Below are positions 1 to 8,688 of a DNA stretch of 64,000 nt, piece after piece. Every line of letters begins with the position of its first letter. The first letter of the stretch is position 1. The position numbers were made by a program, and so were the translations under genes. The notes under the pieces are model-generated. The model had not been told where the DNA came from, searched no databases, and saw nothing but the letters and a program-made list of their open reading frames with translations. Source of the DNA: Candidatus Zixiibacteriota bacterium (GTDB lineage: Bacteria > Desulfobacterota > Binatia > UBA9968); contig DATLYW010000007.1 in NCBI GenBank assembly GCA_035574315.1, positions 1 through 64,000 of the forward strand, read 5' to 3'.

Positions 1-242
1 CCGTTTAATTGCCGCATCCCCCTGCTGAGATTCCCCTCCGGAGTTTCGATCATCAGATGATAGTGATTGCCCATCAAGCAGTACGCATAGCAGCGCCAGC
101 GATACCGAAAGATCACTTCGCCCAACAGATCCAAAAAGGCCCTGCGATCCCCATCGTCCTCGAAAATCGGCTCCTGGCGGTCGCCACGAGAGGTGACGTG
201 GTACAGAGCGCCGGAATATTCAATCCGCAAGGGCCGCGCCAT
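1..242 (-). CDS. REP-associated tyrosine transposase (IS200-like Y1 family), 3' end cut by window edge
   Basis: The minus strand reads in from an ATG at 240-242 (MARPLRIEYSG...) and stays open to the window edge, about 80 codons. The residues GNHYHLMIETPEGNLS contain the HUH metal-binding motif (HYH) of Y1 single-strand transposases, and the N-terminus is typical of RAYT proteins that process REP-like palindromes. The catalytic tyrosine lies beyond the window, so activity cannot be judged. Upstream sequence (243-306) carries the GGGGTCAGGTCTAG segment often seen before such genes. Its 5' end is duplicated in tandem just upstream. Family assignment is from recognised sequence; function in situ is inferred. 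Confidence 0.85.
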   Translation of the reverse strand, partial: MARPLRIEYSGALYHVTSRGDRQEPIFEDDGDRRAFLDLLGEVIFRYRWRCYAYCLMGNHYHLMIETPEGNLSRGMRQLN

Positions 243-306
243 AGGCGTCCACCCTATAACACAAAGACGTCATAGTACAATGCTAGACCTGACCCCAACG
301 CCTGCG
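161..306. repeat. tandem direct repeat, copy 1 (RAYT 5' end plus leader)
   Basis: This stretch of about 146 bp covers the first 27 codons of the transposase gene and its leader. It is repeated almost identically at 309-455 with a handful of substitutions and one indel. The unit ends in TGACCCCAACGCCTGCG. Confidence 0.9.
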
Positions 307-390
307 CTCGAAGATCGGCTCCTGGCGGTCGCCACGAGAGGTGACGTGATACAGAGCGCCGGAATATTCAATCCGCAAGGGCCGAGCCAT
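283..390 (-). pseudogene. duplicated 5' fragment of the RAYT transposase gene
   Basis: An ATG at 388-390 opens a 35-codon frame whose first 28 residues (MARPLRIEYSGALYHVTSRG and so on) equal the start of the transposase at 1-242. After the phenylalanine-glutamate pair the frame runs into the upstream leader of the first copy and ends as ERRRWGQV at a TAG (283-285). It is a truncated tandem copy with no HUH motif and no expected activity. Confidence 0.85.
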
Positions 391-455
391 AGGGGCCCCA
401 CCCTATAACACAAAGACGTGATAGTACAATGCTAGACCTGACCCCAACGCCTGCG
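309..455. repeat. tandem direct repeat, copy 2
   Basis: Second copy of the unit at 161-306. It is followed at 456-474 by a third, partial copy of only the unit end (TGACCCCAACGGCCTGCG), so the array has the form 1-1-partial. This suggests slippage or a transposase-linked duplication with its outer edge at the leader. Confidence 0.85.
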
Positions 456-582
456 TGACCCCAACGGCCTGCGCTACGTATGGATTTCCGCCGCATCGAT
501 CCGTCGAAGGCGTGAATCCTGTTGCCCGAGGCGGCGGACCGATAGCCCTGCGCTACCCGATAGCACCAATCGGCGCGCTACT

Positions 583-1182
583 TTAGAGGGTCCTGAAATG
601 GGCGATGGTATCCTCGAGAAAATGTTTGAGGCTCGCTTCGTTCTTGCCCGCGCGATATAGATCCATCGACCCAACAAGTTCTCGCGCGAACTCCATGCCG
701 CCCAGCGTGCTCGGATGCCCGGCATCGACGATGGCCTTGGAAAGAACCGCCTTATAATGGCCTCTTTCGCATTTTCTCTTGCCGATTCTCGGGCGAACTC
801 CGACAACCTGCGCAAATGAGTCTGGATCAGCGAGAAACCAGCGCTCGATGTGAGGGTCTGGGCAAGCGATAACTGTCCGGCCGGTAAATTGCGGCTGGAT
901 GGTTTTTTCAATATCCCTTCTCGCCCGACTCCAGCGGTTGCAGTTGGCATCGATGGCGACAAAGAGAAGGTCCGGCATCGGAAGACTTTCGGGAGCTTTC
1001 AAGACACTTTTTTGATACAGCGACAATTCTTCACATACGCGCGGATGGCCGCCTCTCGCGGAGCGCACGCGAAGAATCAGACTTTTCTTCTGTTCCGTTG
1101 CGATCCGGCTGATCATAGCTTTCAGAAATTCTTCGTGGGCACGATCTTCAACGAAAAGATCCGCCGTGAGCGGTCTACTCAT
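583..1182 (-). CDS. TOPRIM-like (DUF4276/RloB-type) partner of the upstream ATPase
   Basis: This 199-residue protein starts with ATG inside the last codons of the ATPase gene (8-bp overlap, 1175-1182), so the two are probably translationally coupled. Near the N-terminus FVEDRAHEEF has the acidic residue at the end of a first strand expected of a TOPRIM-like fold (E12). AIDANCN gives a D-x-N at 78-80, and DPHIERWFLADPDSF (about 109-123) resembles the conserved block of DUF4276/RloB-like partners of AAA_21 ATPases. Such pairs often act as abortive-infection modules in which the ATPase controls the nuclease. The family call is from motif memory, not alignment; a nuclease role is inference. Confidence 0.6.
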   Translation of the reverse strand: MSRPLTADLFVEDRAHEEFLKAMISRIATEQKKSLILRVRSARGGHPRVCEELSLYQKSVLKAPESLPMPDLLFVAIDANCNRWSRARRDIEKTIQPQFTGRTVIACPDPHIERWFLADPDSFAQVVGVRPRIGKRKCERGHYKAVLSKAIVDAGHPSTLGGMEFARELVGSMDLYRAGKNEASLKHFLEDTIAHFRTL

Positions 1183-2416
1183 CGATCATTCCCCGAAGGA
1201 TGAGATTCTCGAAGAGCCCATCTTCGGTCCCGGTTGTGAGAGCCTTGGCGATTTCCTGATCTTTGAAGAGTGGCCCGGTTGCAATAAACGGAGAGATCTC
1301 GGTACCGCCTGGCCCCTGTCGGACTCTTAACAGAGCGATCTCCTTCGGGCGGTCTTTGGCAAGTTTCAGCACAGCGTCACAGAAAAGAGGCGAGTGGGTG
1401 GTGACAATAACTTGCCGGCCTTGATCGCTGGCCAGCGACGCTAGAAGTTCTACGATCAGCTCCAAACGACGCGGATGAACGCCGTTCTCTGGCTCTTCGA
1501 AGGCGAGAAGCGAACCGCTCCAGGGGTTGACCGTCAGAGCACACAGTGCAAGCACCCGAAGAGTGCCTTCGGAAACGATACGCGACGAAAATTCTTTTCC
1601 GCCCTGACGAACCAGAATGTCCAGCGTGCCGCGCTTCTTGTCCAAGTCCACTGCAAGATCCTCTACGCTTGGTATCAAGGAGCGGAGAGTTCGTTTGACG
1701 GCGTCAAACCGCTTCGGCTGCTCGGCTCGTAGCCGGTATAAAAATGGCGCGATATCTTCTCCCAAAACTCCCATGTCCCGCACATCTGACGGTGGACGCG
1801 CCGAACGCATGGCAACGCGGGGATCAAGGTAATAAGTGCGCCAACCCGACAGCTCGTTCCGGCAACGCTCGATGGCGCGGTATTCAATGCCGCTCCATCG
1901 CGGATCCGACAAAATCGTGTAATTTTGCCCGAGATTTTCCCGTCTGGGATTCGCGGGTTTGCTTTTGCGGCGAATTCGGATGTGATCTTCGATTCTTTCT
2001 ATCGACGGATTTCCTTTTGGCTCACCCCGTTTCCCCAGCGTAGCAAGATACTCGTCCTGCACGCTCAAGCTGCCGGAACCCGGTTGGATCTCAATCGTTA
2101 CCCGATAGTTGTAGAGAAAATGCTCCCTGCCTACGTCTAATTCCGCCTCTAGAGAAAACCTTGCGCTCCTTTGGCTTAGCAGCGCAGCGAGTCCCCCCTC
2201 CGGGAAAGCAAACGCCTCTATTGGATATCCCCTTATGGGTTCCGACAAGGCATCGGACAACGTCCGGCTCGTTCCAAGGCGAGACAGCGCTTGGATCGCG
2301 TCCAGGAGATTACTTTTCCCTGCCGCGTTGGGACCGAAGAGCACCGCCATCCGAGGAAATTCGACAGCGACGTCTTCCAGCGACTTAAAGCGTCTGACGA
2401 TCAATTTTCTTAACAC
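1175..2416 (-). CDS. AAA_21/RecF-like ATPase of a two-gene module
   Basis: This 413-residue protein uses a GTG start at 2414-2416. An in-frame TAA lies just upstream and AGGGAAAC precedes the start, so no longer form is possible. Walker A is GPNAAGKS at 28-35, the ABC-type signature is SEGTLR at 282-287, Walker B is LLAFEEPE at 303-310 and a switch histidine sits in THSPLF at 340-345. This is the layout of the SMC/RecF-like ATPases in OLD, Gabija, PARIS and AbiL-type systems. It lacks its own TOPRIM domain, which seems to be supplied by the overlapping downstream gene. The adjacent transposase gene supports a mobile or accessory locus. The defence role is inferred. Confidence 0.8.
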   Translation of the reverse strand: MLRKLIVRRFKSLEDVAVEFPRMAVLFGPNAAGKSNLLDAIQALSRLGTSRTLSDALSEPIRGYPIEAFAFPEGGLAALLSQRSARFSLEAELDVGREHFLYNYRVTIEIQPGSGSLSVQDEYLATLGKRGEPKGNPSIERIEDHIRIRRKSKPANPRRENLGQNYTILSDPRWSGIEYRAIERCRNELSGWRTYYLDPRVAMRSARPPSDVRDMGVLGEDIAPFLYRLRAEQPKRFDAVKRTLRSLIPSVEDLAVDLDKKRGTLDILVRQGGKEFSSRIVSEGTLRVLALCALTVNPWSGSLLAFEEPENGVHPRRLELIVELLASLASDQGRQVIVTTHSPLFCDAVLKLAKDRPKEIALLRVRQGPGGTEISPFIATGPLFKDQEIAKALTTGTEDGLFENLILRGMIDE

Positions 2417-2651
2417 GAAGTTTCCCTTTTCTTACGAGACCCACCAGTAGCACATTGTGCCCTGACCCAACGGTGTAGCCTTTTTCATGTAATCAAATCT
2501 TTACCTTTGACATAAGGCTGATTCAACGTGTTCCGGAGCCGCACGTGCACTTCTCTTCCCGCTGCTCTGTCGCGCAACCGGGTGAACCGGCCAGAAACCG
2601 GCCTGGAAACCGGGACTCGGGACGCTGGACGCGGGACATTTCCGTTCCCGC

Positions 2652-4370
2652 TCATCCCCGCGGTGTGTAGTCGTTCAGCACGACGTCGATGACCGAGAGC
2701 CTTCCCCTGGCGCTTTCCTCCAGGGCTCTGGCGACCGCGGCGTGGATCTGTCCCGGATCGGTGACGCGAACGCCGTAGCCGCCGTAAATCTCCGCGTACA
2801 GCCGGTAGTCGGGGTTCGGCGCGATCGGCCCGCCGAAATGAACGCTGCTCCTTTTCGCCGCGCCGTCGGGATAATAGCGCAGCAGGCCGCGCTCCATCGA
2901 CAGGTAGCGCTGGTTGTTGAAGACCACGACGATGACCGGCAGCTCGTATTCCTGCGCCAGGCCGAGGCACGCGGGTACCGGATTGTAGTGAAACCCGCCG
3001 TCGCCGATCAGGACGAAAACCGGCTTTTCCGGGCGCGCCAGCTTGGCACCCACGCCGTAGCCGAGGCTGACGCCGAGGCCGCCCGTGACGCGCGCGAGAT
3101 ACGACATCGGCTCGCTGCGCGGAAGCGTGCTCTGGATCAGCGTACGGTGCACCGTCGTCTCCTCCAGCACGATCGCCTCCGCGGGGATCGATTCGGCCAG
3201 CGCCTGGCAGAGCCAGCGCGGGTCGATGGGAACGTCGGCCCGATGCGCGGCGGCGTCGCTCCGCGCCGCCGCGGCCTGCCGCTCGTGCTCTTCCCGGATC
3301 TCGCGCGCCCGCTCCTCCCAGGCGGCGCGGTTCGCCGCGTGGGCTTCGGTCTGCTTGACGCGGCGCGCGAGCGCGGAAAGCGTCACCGCCGGAGGCGCGA
3401 CGAGCGCCAGATCGACCGCGTAGCCCCAGAACGGCAGCCGCGAGTACGGGTACTCGTCGCCCAGGAACAGGACCTTGGCGTCCGCCCTCGGCCCTTTCTC
3501 CAGCGGATACCACGGAGTGACCGCGTCCGCGACCAGCACGAGATCGGCGCTGGCGACGCGCCGCGCATCGTAGGCGAGATAGAGCGGGTGGGTGCGCGGA
3601 AAGTTCAAAAAGGCCGGGCGGAACGACTCCATCACCGGCATCGCCAGCGCCTCGCAAAGCTCGACGAACGGCGCGACCGCCGCGGCGTCGCGCCCCGCGT
3701 GCTCCGTCACCGCGACCGGAGACTGCGCGTTCAGCAGCAGCCGGGCCGCTTCGTCGAGCGCGCGTTCATCCAGCTCCGCCGGCCGCGTCACACGGCGGGC
3801 GCGACGGTATTCGGGCAAGGCGACCTCGTCCAGCAGGCACTCGAAAGGAAGGCCGAGCAGCACCGGACCTGCCGGCGGCTCCACGGCGATCTCCAGGGCG
3901 CGCTCGATCGACGCGATCAGGATCGACGAAGACGCGATCCGCTCGCTCCACTTCACGCAGCGCCTGAGAAGCTCGGCGGGACCGCCGACGTCGGTGAGAT
4001 CGTGAACCCACTGGTTGCCCGGGTCGGGAAGGCGTTTCTCCTCGCCGAAGGCGGAGGACTCGCCGCAGCAGACCACCATCGGCACGCGCTCCTGGTAGGC
4101 GGCGCGAAGAAACATCGCCGCGTTCAGCGGCCCGGCGGTGGCGTGGAGCAGCACCGCCTGGGGCCTGCCTGTGACCTTGGTGTAACCCGACGCCGCGGCG
4201 ACCGCCGCCGCCTCGTGACGGCAGTTGATGTAAGTCGGACGCGACTCGCCGCGCTCCCGCGCTTCCGCGAGCGCCTCCCAGACCGGGGGCCACTCGGTTC
4301 CCGGAGACGAGAAGACGTAGTCGACGCCCGCGCGCCTGAAAATCTCGACCAGTGCCTTTCCGCCGTGCAT
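2652..4370 (-). CDS. thiamine pyrophosphate enzyme, acetolactate synthase/benzoylformate decarboxylase-like
   Basis: The 572-residue reading starts at the ATG at 4368-4370, preceded by AGGAGG, instead of 11 codons further upstream. The TPP-activating glutamate is E53 in NCRHEAAAVAAASGY. The C-terminal TPP/Mg motif runs from GDGGF at 456 to the FNN at about 484. The three-domain layout (pyrimidine-binding, central, PP-binding) matches 2-oxoacid decarboxylases and carboligases. The substrate cannot be read from sequence. Glyoxylate carboligase, benzoylformate decarboxylase and sulfopyruvate or phosphonopyruvate decarboxylase relatives are all possible. It is transcribed alone from a good promoter at 4442-4471. 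Confidence 0.85.
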   Translation of the reverse strand: MHGGKALVEIFRRAGVDYVFSSPGTEWPPVWEALAEARERGESRPTYINCRHEAAAVAAASGYTKVTGRPQAVLLHATAGPLNAAMFLRAAYQERVPMVVCCGESSAFGEEKRLPDPGNQWVHDLTDVGGPAELLRRCVKWSERIASSSILIASIERALEIAVEPPAGPVLLGLPFECLLDEVALPEYRRARRVTRPAELDERALDEAARLLLNAQSPVAVTEHAGRDAAAVAPFVELCEALAMPVMESFRPAFLNFPRTHPLYLAYDARRVASADLVLVADAVTPWYPLEKGPRADAKVLFLGDEYPYSRLPFWGYAVDLALVAPPAVTLSALARRVKQTEAHAANRAAWEERAREIREEHERQAAAARSDAAAHRADVPIDPRWLCQALAESIPAEAIVLEETTVHRTLIQSTLPRSEPMSYLARVTGGLGVSLGYGVGAKLARPEKPVFVLIGDGGFHYNPVPACLGLAQEYELPVIVVVFNNQRYLSMERGLLRYYPDGAAKRSSVHFGGPIAPNPDYRLYAEIYGGYGVRVTDPGQIHAAVARALEESARGRLSVIDVVLNDYTPRG

Positions 4371-4441
4371 GCTGCCTCCTCCTGAACGAGTCTCCGGCGG
4401 CACCGGGCGGCCCTTGCCGCCGGTCCGAGCGCCGCGGCGCG

Positions 4442-4471
4442 ATCGTAGTCGAGGCCAAGCCGCGCTGTCAA
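4442..4471 (-). promoter_or_regulatory. sigma70-type promoter for the TPP enzyme gene
   Basis: On the minus strand TTGACA (4466-4471) is followed after 18 bp by TACGAT (4442-4447). Predicted transcription starts about 65 bp before the ATG at 4370. Confidence 0.5.
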
Positions 4472-4553
4472 CGCGACCCGTGGAATGGATCGATTTTTTC
4501 GACTGCAGCGGGCGGAGAAAAAAAGGCGCTTCGAACGGCGGGGTTACGTTGCC

Positions 4554-4856
4554 TCACCGCGGCTTGACGCCGCGGCGGCGTCCACCGAGCAGCCGGCAAA
4601 GATAGCGCGACAAGGGCCGCCCGGTCTCGCACGGAGCCGAGCCCGGATCGGCCTGAATCCGGTCGATCAGGGCCTGGGCCATGAGAAAGGCGCAGGCGTC
4701 GGCCTCTTCTTGCGTCGCGAAGGTGCGAGGCGGCGGACCGAGGAGATGGCTGAAGCTCTGGACCCATAACCGCCTCCAGCCTCTCTCGGTGCGGTGGGAG
4801 ACCCACGCCTCGGGAACCCATTCGGAAGCCTTGATCTGATAGGAAGCGGCGCGCAT
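4554..4856 (-). CDS. hypothetical protein, 100 residues
   Basis: The frame is open further upstream, but the ATG at 4854-4856 has AAGGGG six bases before it and gives a compact protein beginning MRAASYQIKASEWVPEAW. It is rich in tryptophan and arginine (GWRRLWVQSF) and has one probable helix, EEADACAFLMAQALIDRI. No domain, signal peptide or membrane segment is seen. The composition looks protein-like and the start is well placed. I do not recognise the family. Confidence 0.5.
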   Translation of the reverse strand: MRAASYQIKASEWVPEAWVSHRTERGWRRLWVQSFSHLLGPPPRTFATQEEADACAFLMAQALIDRIQADPGSAPCETGRPLSRYLCRLLGGRRRGVKPR

Positions 4857-5298
4857 GGCGCGCCCCTTGTACTCCCGCACGCGAAAGATTTCACCGAGCT
4901 CCCACCGCATAGAACAAATCCAACCGGAGGTTGCTCCGCCGTGGGGCAAGAGACGTGCCAGTGACGCCCGCGCACAACGACGAACATCGATGGACAACCT
5001 TTCGCACCGAAGCGCCGGGATCGTACAGCCGGCGCCCCGGTTTGTCCGGAGAGAGCCCGCGTGCCAGACCATGATCCAGGGCCGCCGCGATTTGCTCTGA
5101 TTTTCCGCGCGCTTGCAGCCCCGCGCCCGGTTTTTACAGGCCTTTTGCATCACTCCCGGGCCCGCAAGACCGTAAGGCTATTTTCCCGTCAATCTAGGGT
5201 GTTCACCCGATAGCGGACTCCTCAGGGGTGGGCGAGAGTCACCCTCGAAATCGGCCGTTCTCCGGGCGCGCCCGAAGCGGGGCGCGAGAGGGAAACTC
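4857..5298. other. 442-bp divergent intergenic region
   Basis: This separates the small minus-strand gene from the plus-strand sugar-nucleotide gene. It holds the palindromic site at 5191-5215 and the AGAGGG ribosome site before 5299. Short open frames here overlap one another and look like non-coding shadows. No hairpin terminator was seen. Confidence 0.5.
5191..5215. promoter_or_regulatory. palindromic candidate operator
   Basis: The core GGGTGTTCACCC (5198-5209) has 5-bp perfect arms with a 2-bp centre, flanked by CTA and GATAGC. It lies about 90 bp before the ATG at 5299, a plausible site for a dimeric regulator. The regulator is unknown. Confidence 0.35.
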
Positions 5299-6344
5299 AT
5301 GAGCGATACCACGCCTGCAAGCCTGCCGCGTTCCGCAACGCGCTGCGGGATCGTGCTTTCGGGGGGGACGGGAGGCGACTGCGCGAGTTCGTGCGCCGGT
5401 TGCGCGGCGACGATCTCCCCAAGCAGTACGTCAACTTCATCGGCCGCCGCTCGATGCTGGAACACACCTGTGACAGGGCCGCGCGCGTCGTTCCTCTGGA
5501 GAAGCTGTTCGTCGTCGTCTCCAAAGAGCACTTGAGCTTTCCGGAAGTCCGCCGGCAGCTCGCGGCCGTGCCGCCCGACAACGTGGTCGTCCAGCCCGCA
5601 AACAGGGACACCGTCCCGGGAATCCTGCTCCCGCTGCTCCATGTCCACAAGCGTTATCCGGACGCGATCGTCGCGATCTTCCCTTCGGATCATTTCGTGC
5701 TCGAGGAAGAGCGCTTCATGAGCCACGTCCGGCGCGCGTTCAGCGTGGTCGAGTCGGACCTTTCCCGCCTGGTGCTCCTGGGTGTGGACCCTCGAGGACC
5801 CGACCCGGACTACGGCTATATCGTGCCGGGAAAAAAGATCGACGATTCTCGATCCTGCTCGGTCCGCCAGATCGAGATGTTCGTGGAAAAGCCCCCTTCC
5901 GAGGCGGCAGCCAAGGTCATTTCGCGCGAGGCGCTGTGGAATACGATGGTGACCGTCTTCGCCTGCAAGACCTTCCTGTCGGTGGTCCCGCGCGCGGTCC
6001 CCGGGCTTCATCGGATGATCGAGGAGGTCCGGGCCGCCGTCGACACCCCGGACGAGAAGGACGTCACCGAACGGGTTTATCAGAGGCTCCCCGCGCTCAA
6101 CTTCTCCAAAGGCATCCTCGAGGCGCTCCCGTTCGAGCACCGCCGCTCCCTGGTCGTCCTGCCGGCGCGCGGCGTGACCTGGGCCGACTGGGGAACTCCG
6201 GAGCGCCTGCTCGGCACGCTGCGCCTGATCGGGGAGCAAATCAGCGCCCGGCGACCGCGCGATCCCGCGCCGGAAAATCTTCCGGCTTCCACCGCAAGCC
6301 GCCGTCCGAGACCCGGAACGTTCAAAAGCGCGCCGTCGCGCTGA
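5299..6344 (+). pseudogene. NDP-sugar pyrophosphorylase (mannose-1-phosphate guanylyltransferase-like), frameshifted
   Basis: The ATG at 5299 (AGAGGG before it) reads MSDTTPASLPRSATRCGIVLSGG, the nucleotide-binding start of the family. The frame is lost at a run of seven G at 5361-5367. One extra G would give LSGGDGRRLREFVRRLRG and join directly to the long downstream frame (KQYVNFIGRRSMLEHT ... ending at 6344). Downstream the domain is intact: FPSDHF, PDYGYI, VEKP and WADWGTPERL are nucleotidyltransferase motifs. The gene is either inactivated, an assembly or homopolymer error, or switchable at the G tract. It would make an activated sugar, probably GDP-mannose or similar. Confidence 0.8.
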
Positions 6345-6509
6345 CCCGCTGAGCCGGCGTGCCTCAGGCCGCCCGCAGAATCTCTTCGGTTCGCGCGTCG
6401 ACGACGACCTTCTACGAATAAAAAGCCAGAACCCGGGAACCGGAAACCGCAAGTGGTTTGGAGCCGCAACGCGCGGCAAAAGTTTTCGCTCCCGCCCCTC
6501 GAATCGAGC

Positions 6510-6539
6510 TTGATTTCGCTTTCCCGGTGATTGTAGATT
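6510..6539 (+). promoter_or_regulatory. candidate promoter of the amidohydrolase/ABC operon
   Basis: TTGATT at 6510-6515 and TAGATT at 6534-6539 are 18 bp apart, about 40 bp before the ATG at 6578. Both hexamers match consensus at four positions. Confidence 0.4.
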
Positions 6540-6577
6540 GCACGCGTCGGCCAACCCCTCGACTGGAGGAAGCGGAA

Positions 6578-7672
6578 ATGACCAGATTTCCCACCGTCGA
6601 TGCCGACGGTCACCTGGAAGAGACCCACATCGACTGGCGCGAGCGGCTCCCGGCGCGGTTCCGCGCCGCGGCGCCGGAGCGCCGCCCCGGCAACGACGGC
6701 CATACGCGGCTCTTCATCGAGGGCAAGCCGTGGCCGAAGCCGAGCGGTCCCGGGATCGGGATCGGCGGTCCCTACAACCGGCCGCACCCCCGCCGCGAAG
6801 GCATGAAGGATCCGCGGGCGCGGCTGATCGACATGGACAGCGAGCAGATCGACGTCGCAGTCCTTTTCGGCGGGAGCTTCGGGGGATCGATCCCGGCGCT
6901 GGAAGACGGCGAGCTCGCCGCCGAGTTGGCGCGGGCGCGCAACAGCTGGGTGGCGGAATACTGCTCGGCGAACCCGTCGCGCCTCAAGGGCACCGCAGTG
7001 CTCCCGCAACAGAATATCCCCGCGGCCGTGGCCGAGCTCGAGCGCGCCGTGACGCAACTGGGATTCGTCGGCGTCTCTTTCTTTCCCAACCTGCGCGGCC
7101 GTCACATGGGCGATCCTTACTTCTTTCCGATCTACGCCGCGGCCGAGCGACTGAACGTACCGATCTGCGTCCACATGTTTCTCGGCCGGTATGGCTCCGA
7201 GGCCACGGGGACGATGCGTGTCGACAATTTCTTTTACTCGCACCTCTTCGGCCACGTCTTCGAGCAGATGATCGCGCTTTCGGTAGTCGTCGGCGAGGGG
7301 TTGCTGGACCGTTTTCCGAAGCTCCGGTTCGTCTTTCTCGAATCGGGCTGCGGCTGGGTGCCCTACTGGCTCAACCGCCTGGACGAGCATTTCGAGATCC
7401 TCGGGGTCCAGCTGCCCACGCTCAAGACCGAGCCCAGCCGGTTGCTGGAGCGCGGCCAGATCTATTTCTCCTGCGAGCCCGACGAAACCGAGCTGGCGCA
7501 CGCGGCAGAAGCGATCGGCGACGACTGGATCGTCTTTGCATCGGATTACAGCCATTTCGACAGCCGCTATCCCGGCGCTTCCCTGCCGATCGTCAACCAC
7601 ACGGCGCTGAGCGACGCTTCCAAACGGAAAATCCTCAACGACAACGCCCGCCGTCTTTACCCGCTCGACTGA
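6578..7672 (+). CDS. amidohydrolase_2 family protein (ACMSD-like decarboxylase/hydrolase)
   Basis: This 364-residue protein starts at ATG 6578 after GGAGGA. The N-terminus VDADGHLEE is the metal-site motif of this subfamily, where one histidine of the usual HxH is replaced. ICVHMF supplies a central histidine, FLESGCGWVPYWLNRLDEH is the conserved late block, and FASDYSHFD the C-terminal aspartate. Members include ACMS, salicylate-type and orsellinate decarboxylases and related hydrolases; the substrate is unknown. It leads an operon with ABC importer genes, so it probably acts on the imported compound. Confidence 0.85.
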   Translation: MTRFPTVDADGHLEETHIDWRERLPARFRAAAPERRPGNDGHTRLFIEGKPWPKPSGPGIGIGGPYNRPHPRREGMKDPRARLIDMDSEQIDVAVLFGGSFGGSIPALEDGELAAELARARNSWVAEYCSANPSRLKGTAVLPQQNIPAAVAELERAVTQLGFVGVSFFPNLRGRHMGDPYFFPIYAAAERLNVPICVHMFLGRYGSEATGTMRVDNFFYSHLFGHVFEQMIALSVVVGEGLLDRFPKLRFVFLESGCGWVPYWLNRLDEHFEILGVQLPTLKTEPSRLLERGQIYFSCEPDETELAHAAEAIGDDWIVFASDYSHFDSRYPGASLPIVNHTALSDASKRKILNDNARRLYPLD

Positions 7673-7696
7673 CGCGGGCGCCTCGCGGAGGTGCAG

Positions 7697-8674
7697 ATGG
7701 ACCGCCGACTCGATCGCCTGGAACGACGGCCCTCCGGCCAGTCCCGCCGGCTCCTCGCGTGCCTCGCCGTGGTGGCGGCGTTTCTCCCGCTCCGAGTCGC
7801 CGCCGAGAACGTGAAAATCGGCGTGCCGTCGTTCACGGTCACCACGATGCCGCTCGCCGTGGCGCGCGAGCAACGCTTCTTCCAGGAAGAGGGGCTCAAC
7901 GTCGACCTCATCCTGATGGCCGCCGCGCTGAACATCAAGGTGCTGCTCAGCGGCGACATCCAGTACGCCACGACGGTGGGGTCCGGGGTGGTCGCCGCGG
8001 TGCGGGGCATCGACACCCGGGTCGTGATGTGCTTCGTTGACCGGCCGCTGCTGGATCTCGTCGGGACGCCCGACATCGGCGGTATCGCCGACCTCAAGGG
8101 CAAGCTCCTCGGCATCTCCTCCCGCGGCGGCCTGCACGACGTCACCATGCGCAGCATCCTGGCCAGGTCGGGGATCGATCCGTCGCAGGTGACGATGCTG
8201 GCGGTCGGCGCGCAGGGTAACATGCTCGCCGCGCTCCAGGCGCGGCGCATTGCCGCGGGGCTCCTCAACCCGCCGCACAACTTCATCGCCTACCGCGAGG
8301 GCTTCAAGCCGCTCGGCTTCGGCGGCAACTTCGTCCGGCTCCCGAGCACCGGTCTGGTGACGATGAAGGAGACCATCGAGCGCTCTCCGGACCAGGTGCG
8401 CCGCGTGATCCGGGCGCTCGCGCGCGCCCGGGCCTTCGCCCGCGCGAACAAGCCGGCAACCGTCGCCATCCTGAAGCGCTTCCTGCGGCTGGAAGACGAC
8501 GACCTGGTGTCGAAGATCTACGACTACCACAAAAAGGCCGAGACCCCGGACGGCAGGATCGACCCGGAGCTGATGCGCACCGTGATCCGGGAGACCCGGC
8601 TCGCCGAGGGGATCACGCGCGAGATCGACCCGAAACAGGTCTTCGACTTCTCGCTGATCGAGCCCGCCCGCTAG
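7697..8674 (+). CDS. ABC transporter substrate-binding protein, NMT1/THI5-like (first of two)
   Basis: The ATG at 7697 follows GGAGG by six bases; a GTG two codons earlier is less well placed. The 325-residue product has a basic N-terminus and a signal segment LLACLAVVAAFLPL, then the periplasmic fold of the NMT1/SsuA type (KIGVPSFTVTTMPLAVAREQ, DLKGKLLGISSRGG). Such proteins bind small organic ligands such as aromatic acids, sulfonates or pyrimidines. It lies 24 bp after the amidohydrolase and is followed by a second binding protein, two permeases and an ATPase. Confidence 0.85.
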   Translation: MDRRLDRLERRPSGQSRRLLACLAVVAAFLPLRVAAENVKIGVPSFTVTTMPLAVAREQRFFQEEGLNVDLILMAAALNIKVLLSGDIQYATTVGSGVVAAVRGIDTRVVMCFVDRPLLDLVGTPDIGGIADLKGKLLGISSRGGLHDVTMRSILARSGIDPSQVTMLAVGAQGNMLAALQARRIAAGLLNPPHNFIAYREGFKPLGFGGNFVRLPSTGLVTMKETIERSPDQVRRVIRALARARAFARANKPATVAILKRFLRLEDDDLVSKIYDYHKKAETPDGRIDPELMRTVIRETRLAEGITREIDPKQVFDFSLIEPAR

Positions 8675-8688
8675 CGCAACCGCCCGGC

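Noticed and set aside
161..474. Tandem repeat considered as a CRISPR or origin iteron array
   Set aside because: Only two long copies and a fragment that encode part of a transposase, with no spacers and no cas genes.
2742..4385. Plus-strand open frame of 547 codons opposite the TPP enzyme
   Set aside because: Antisense shadow of a gene with intact TPP motifs.
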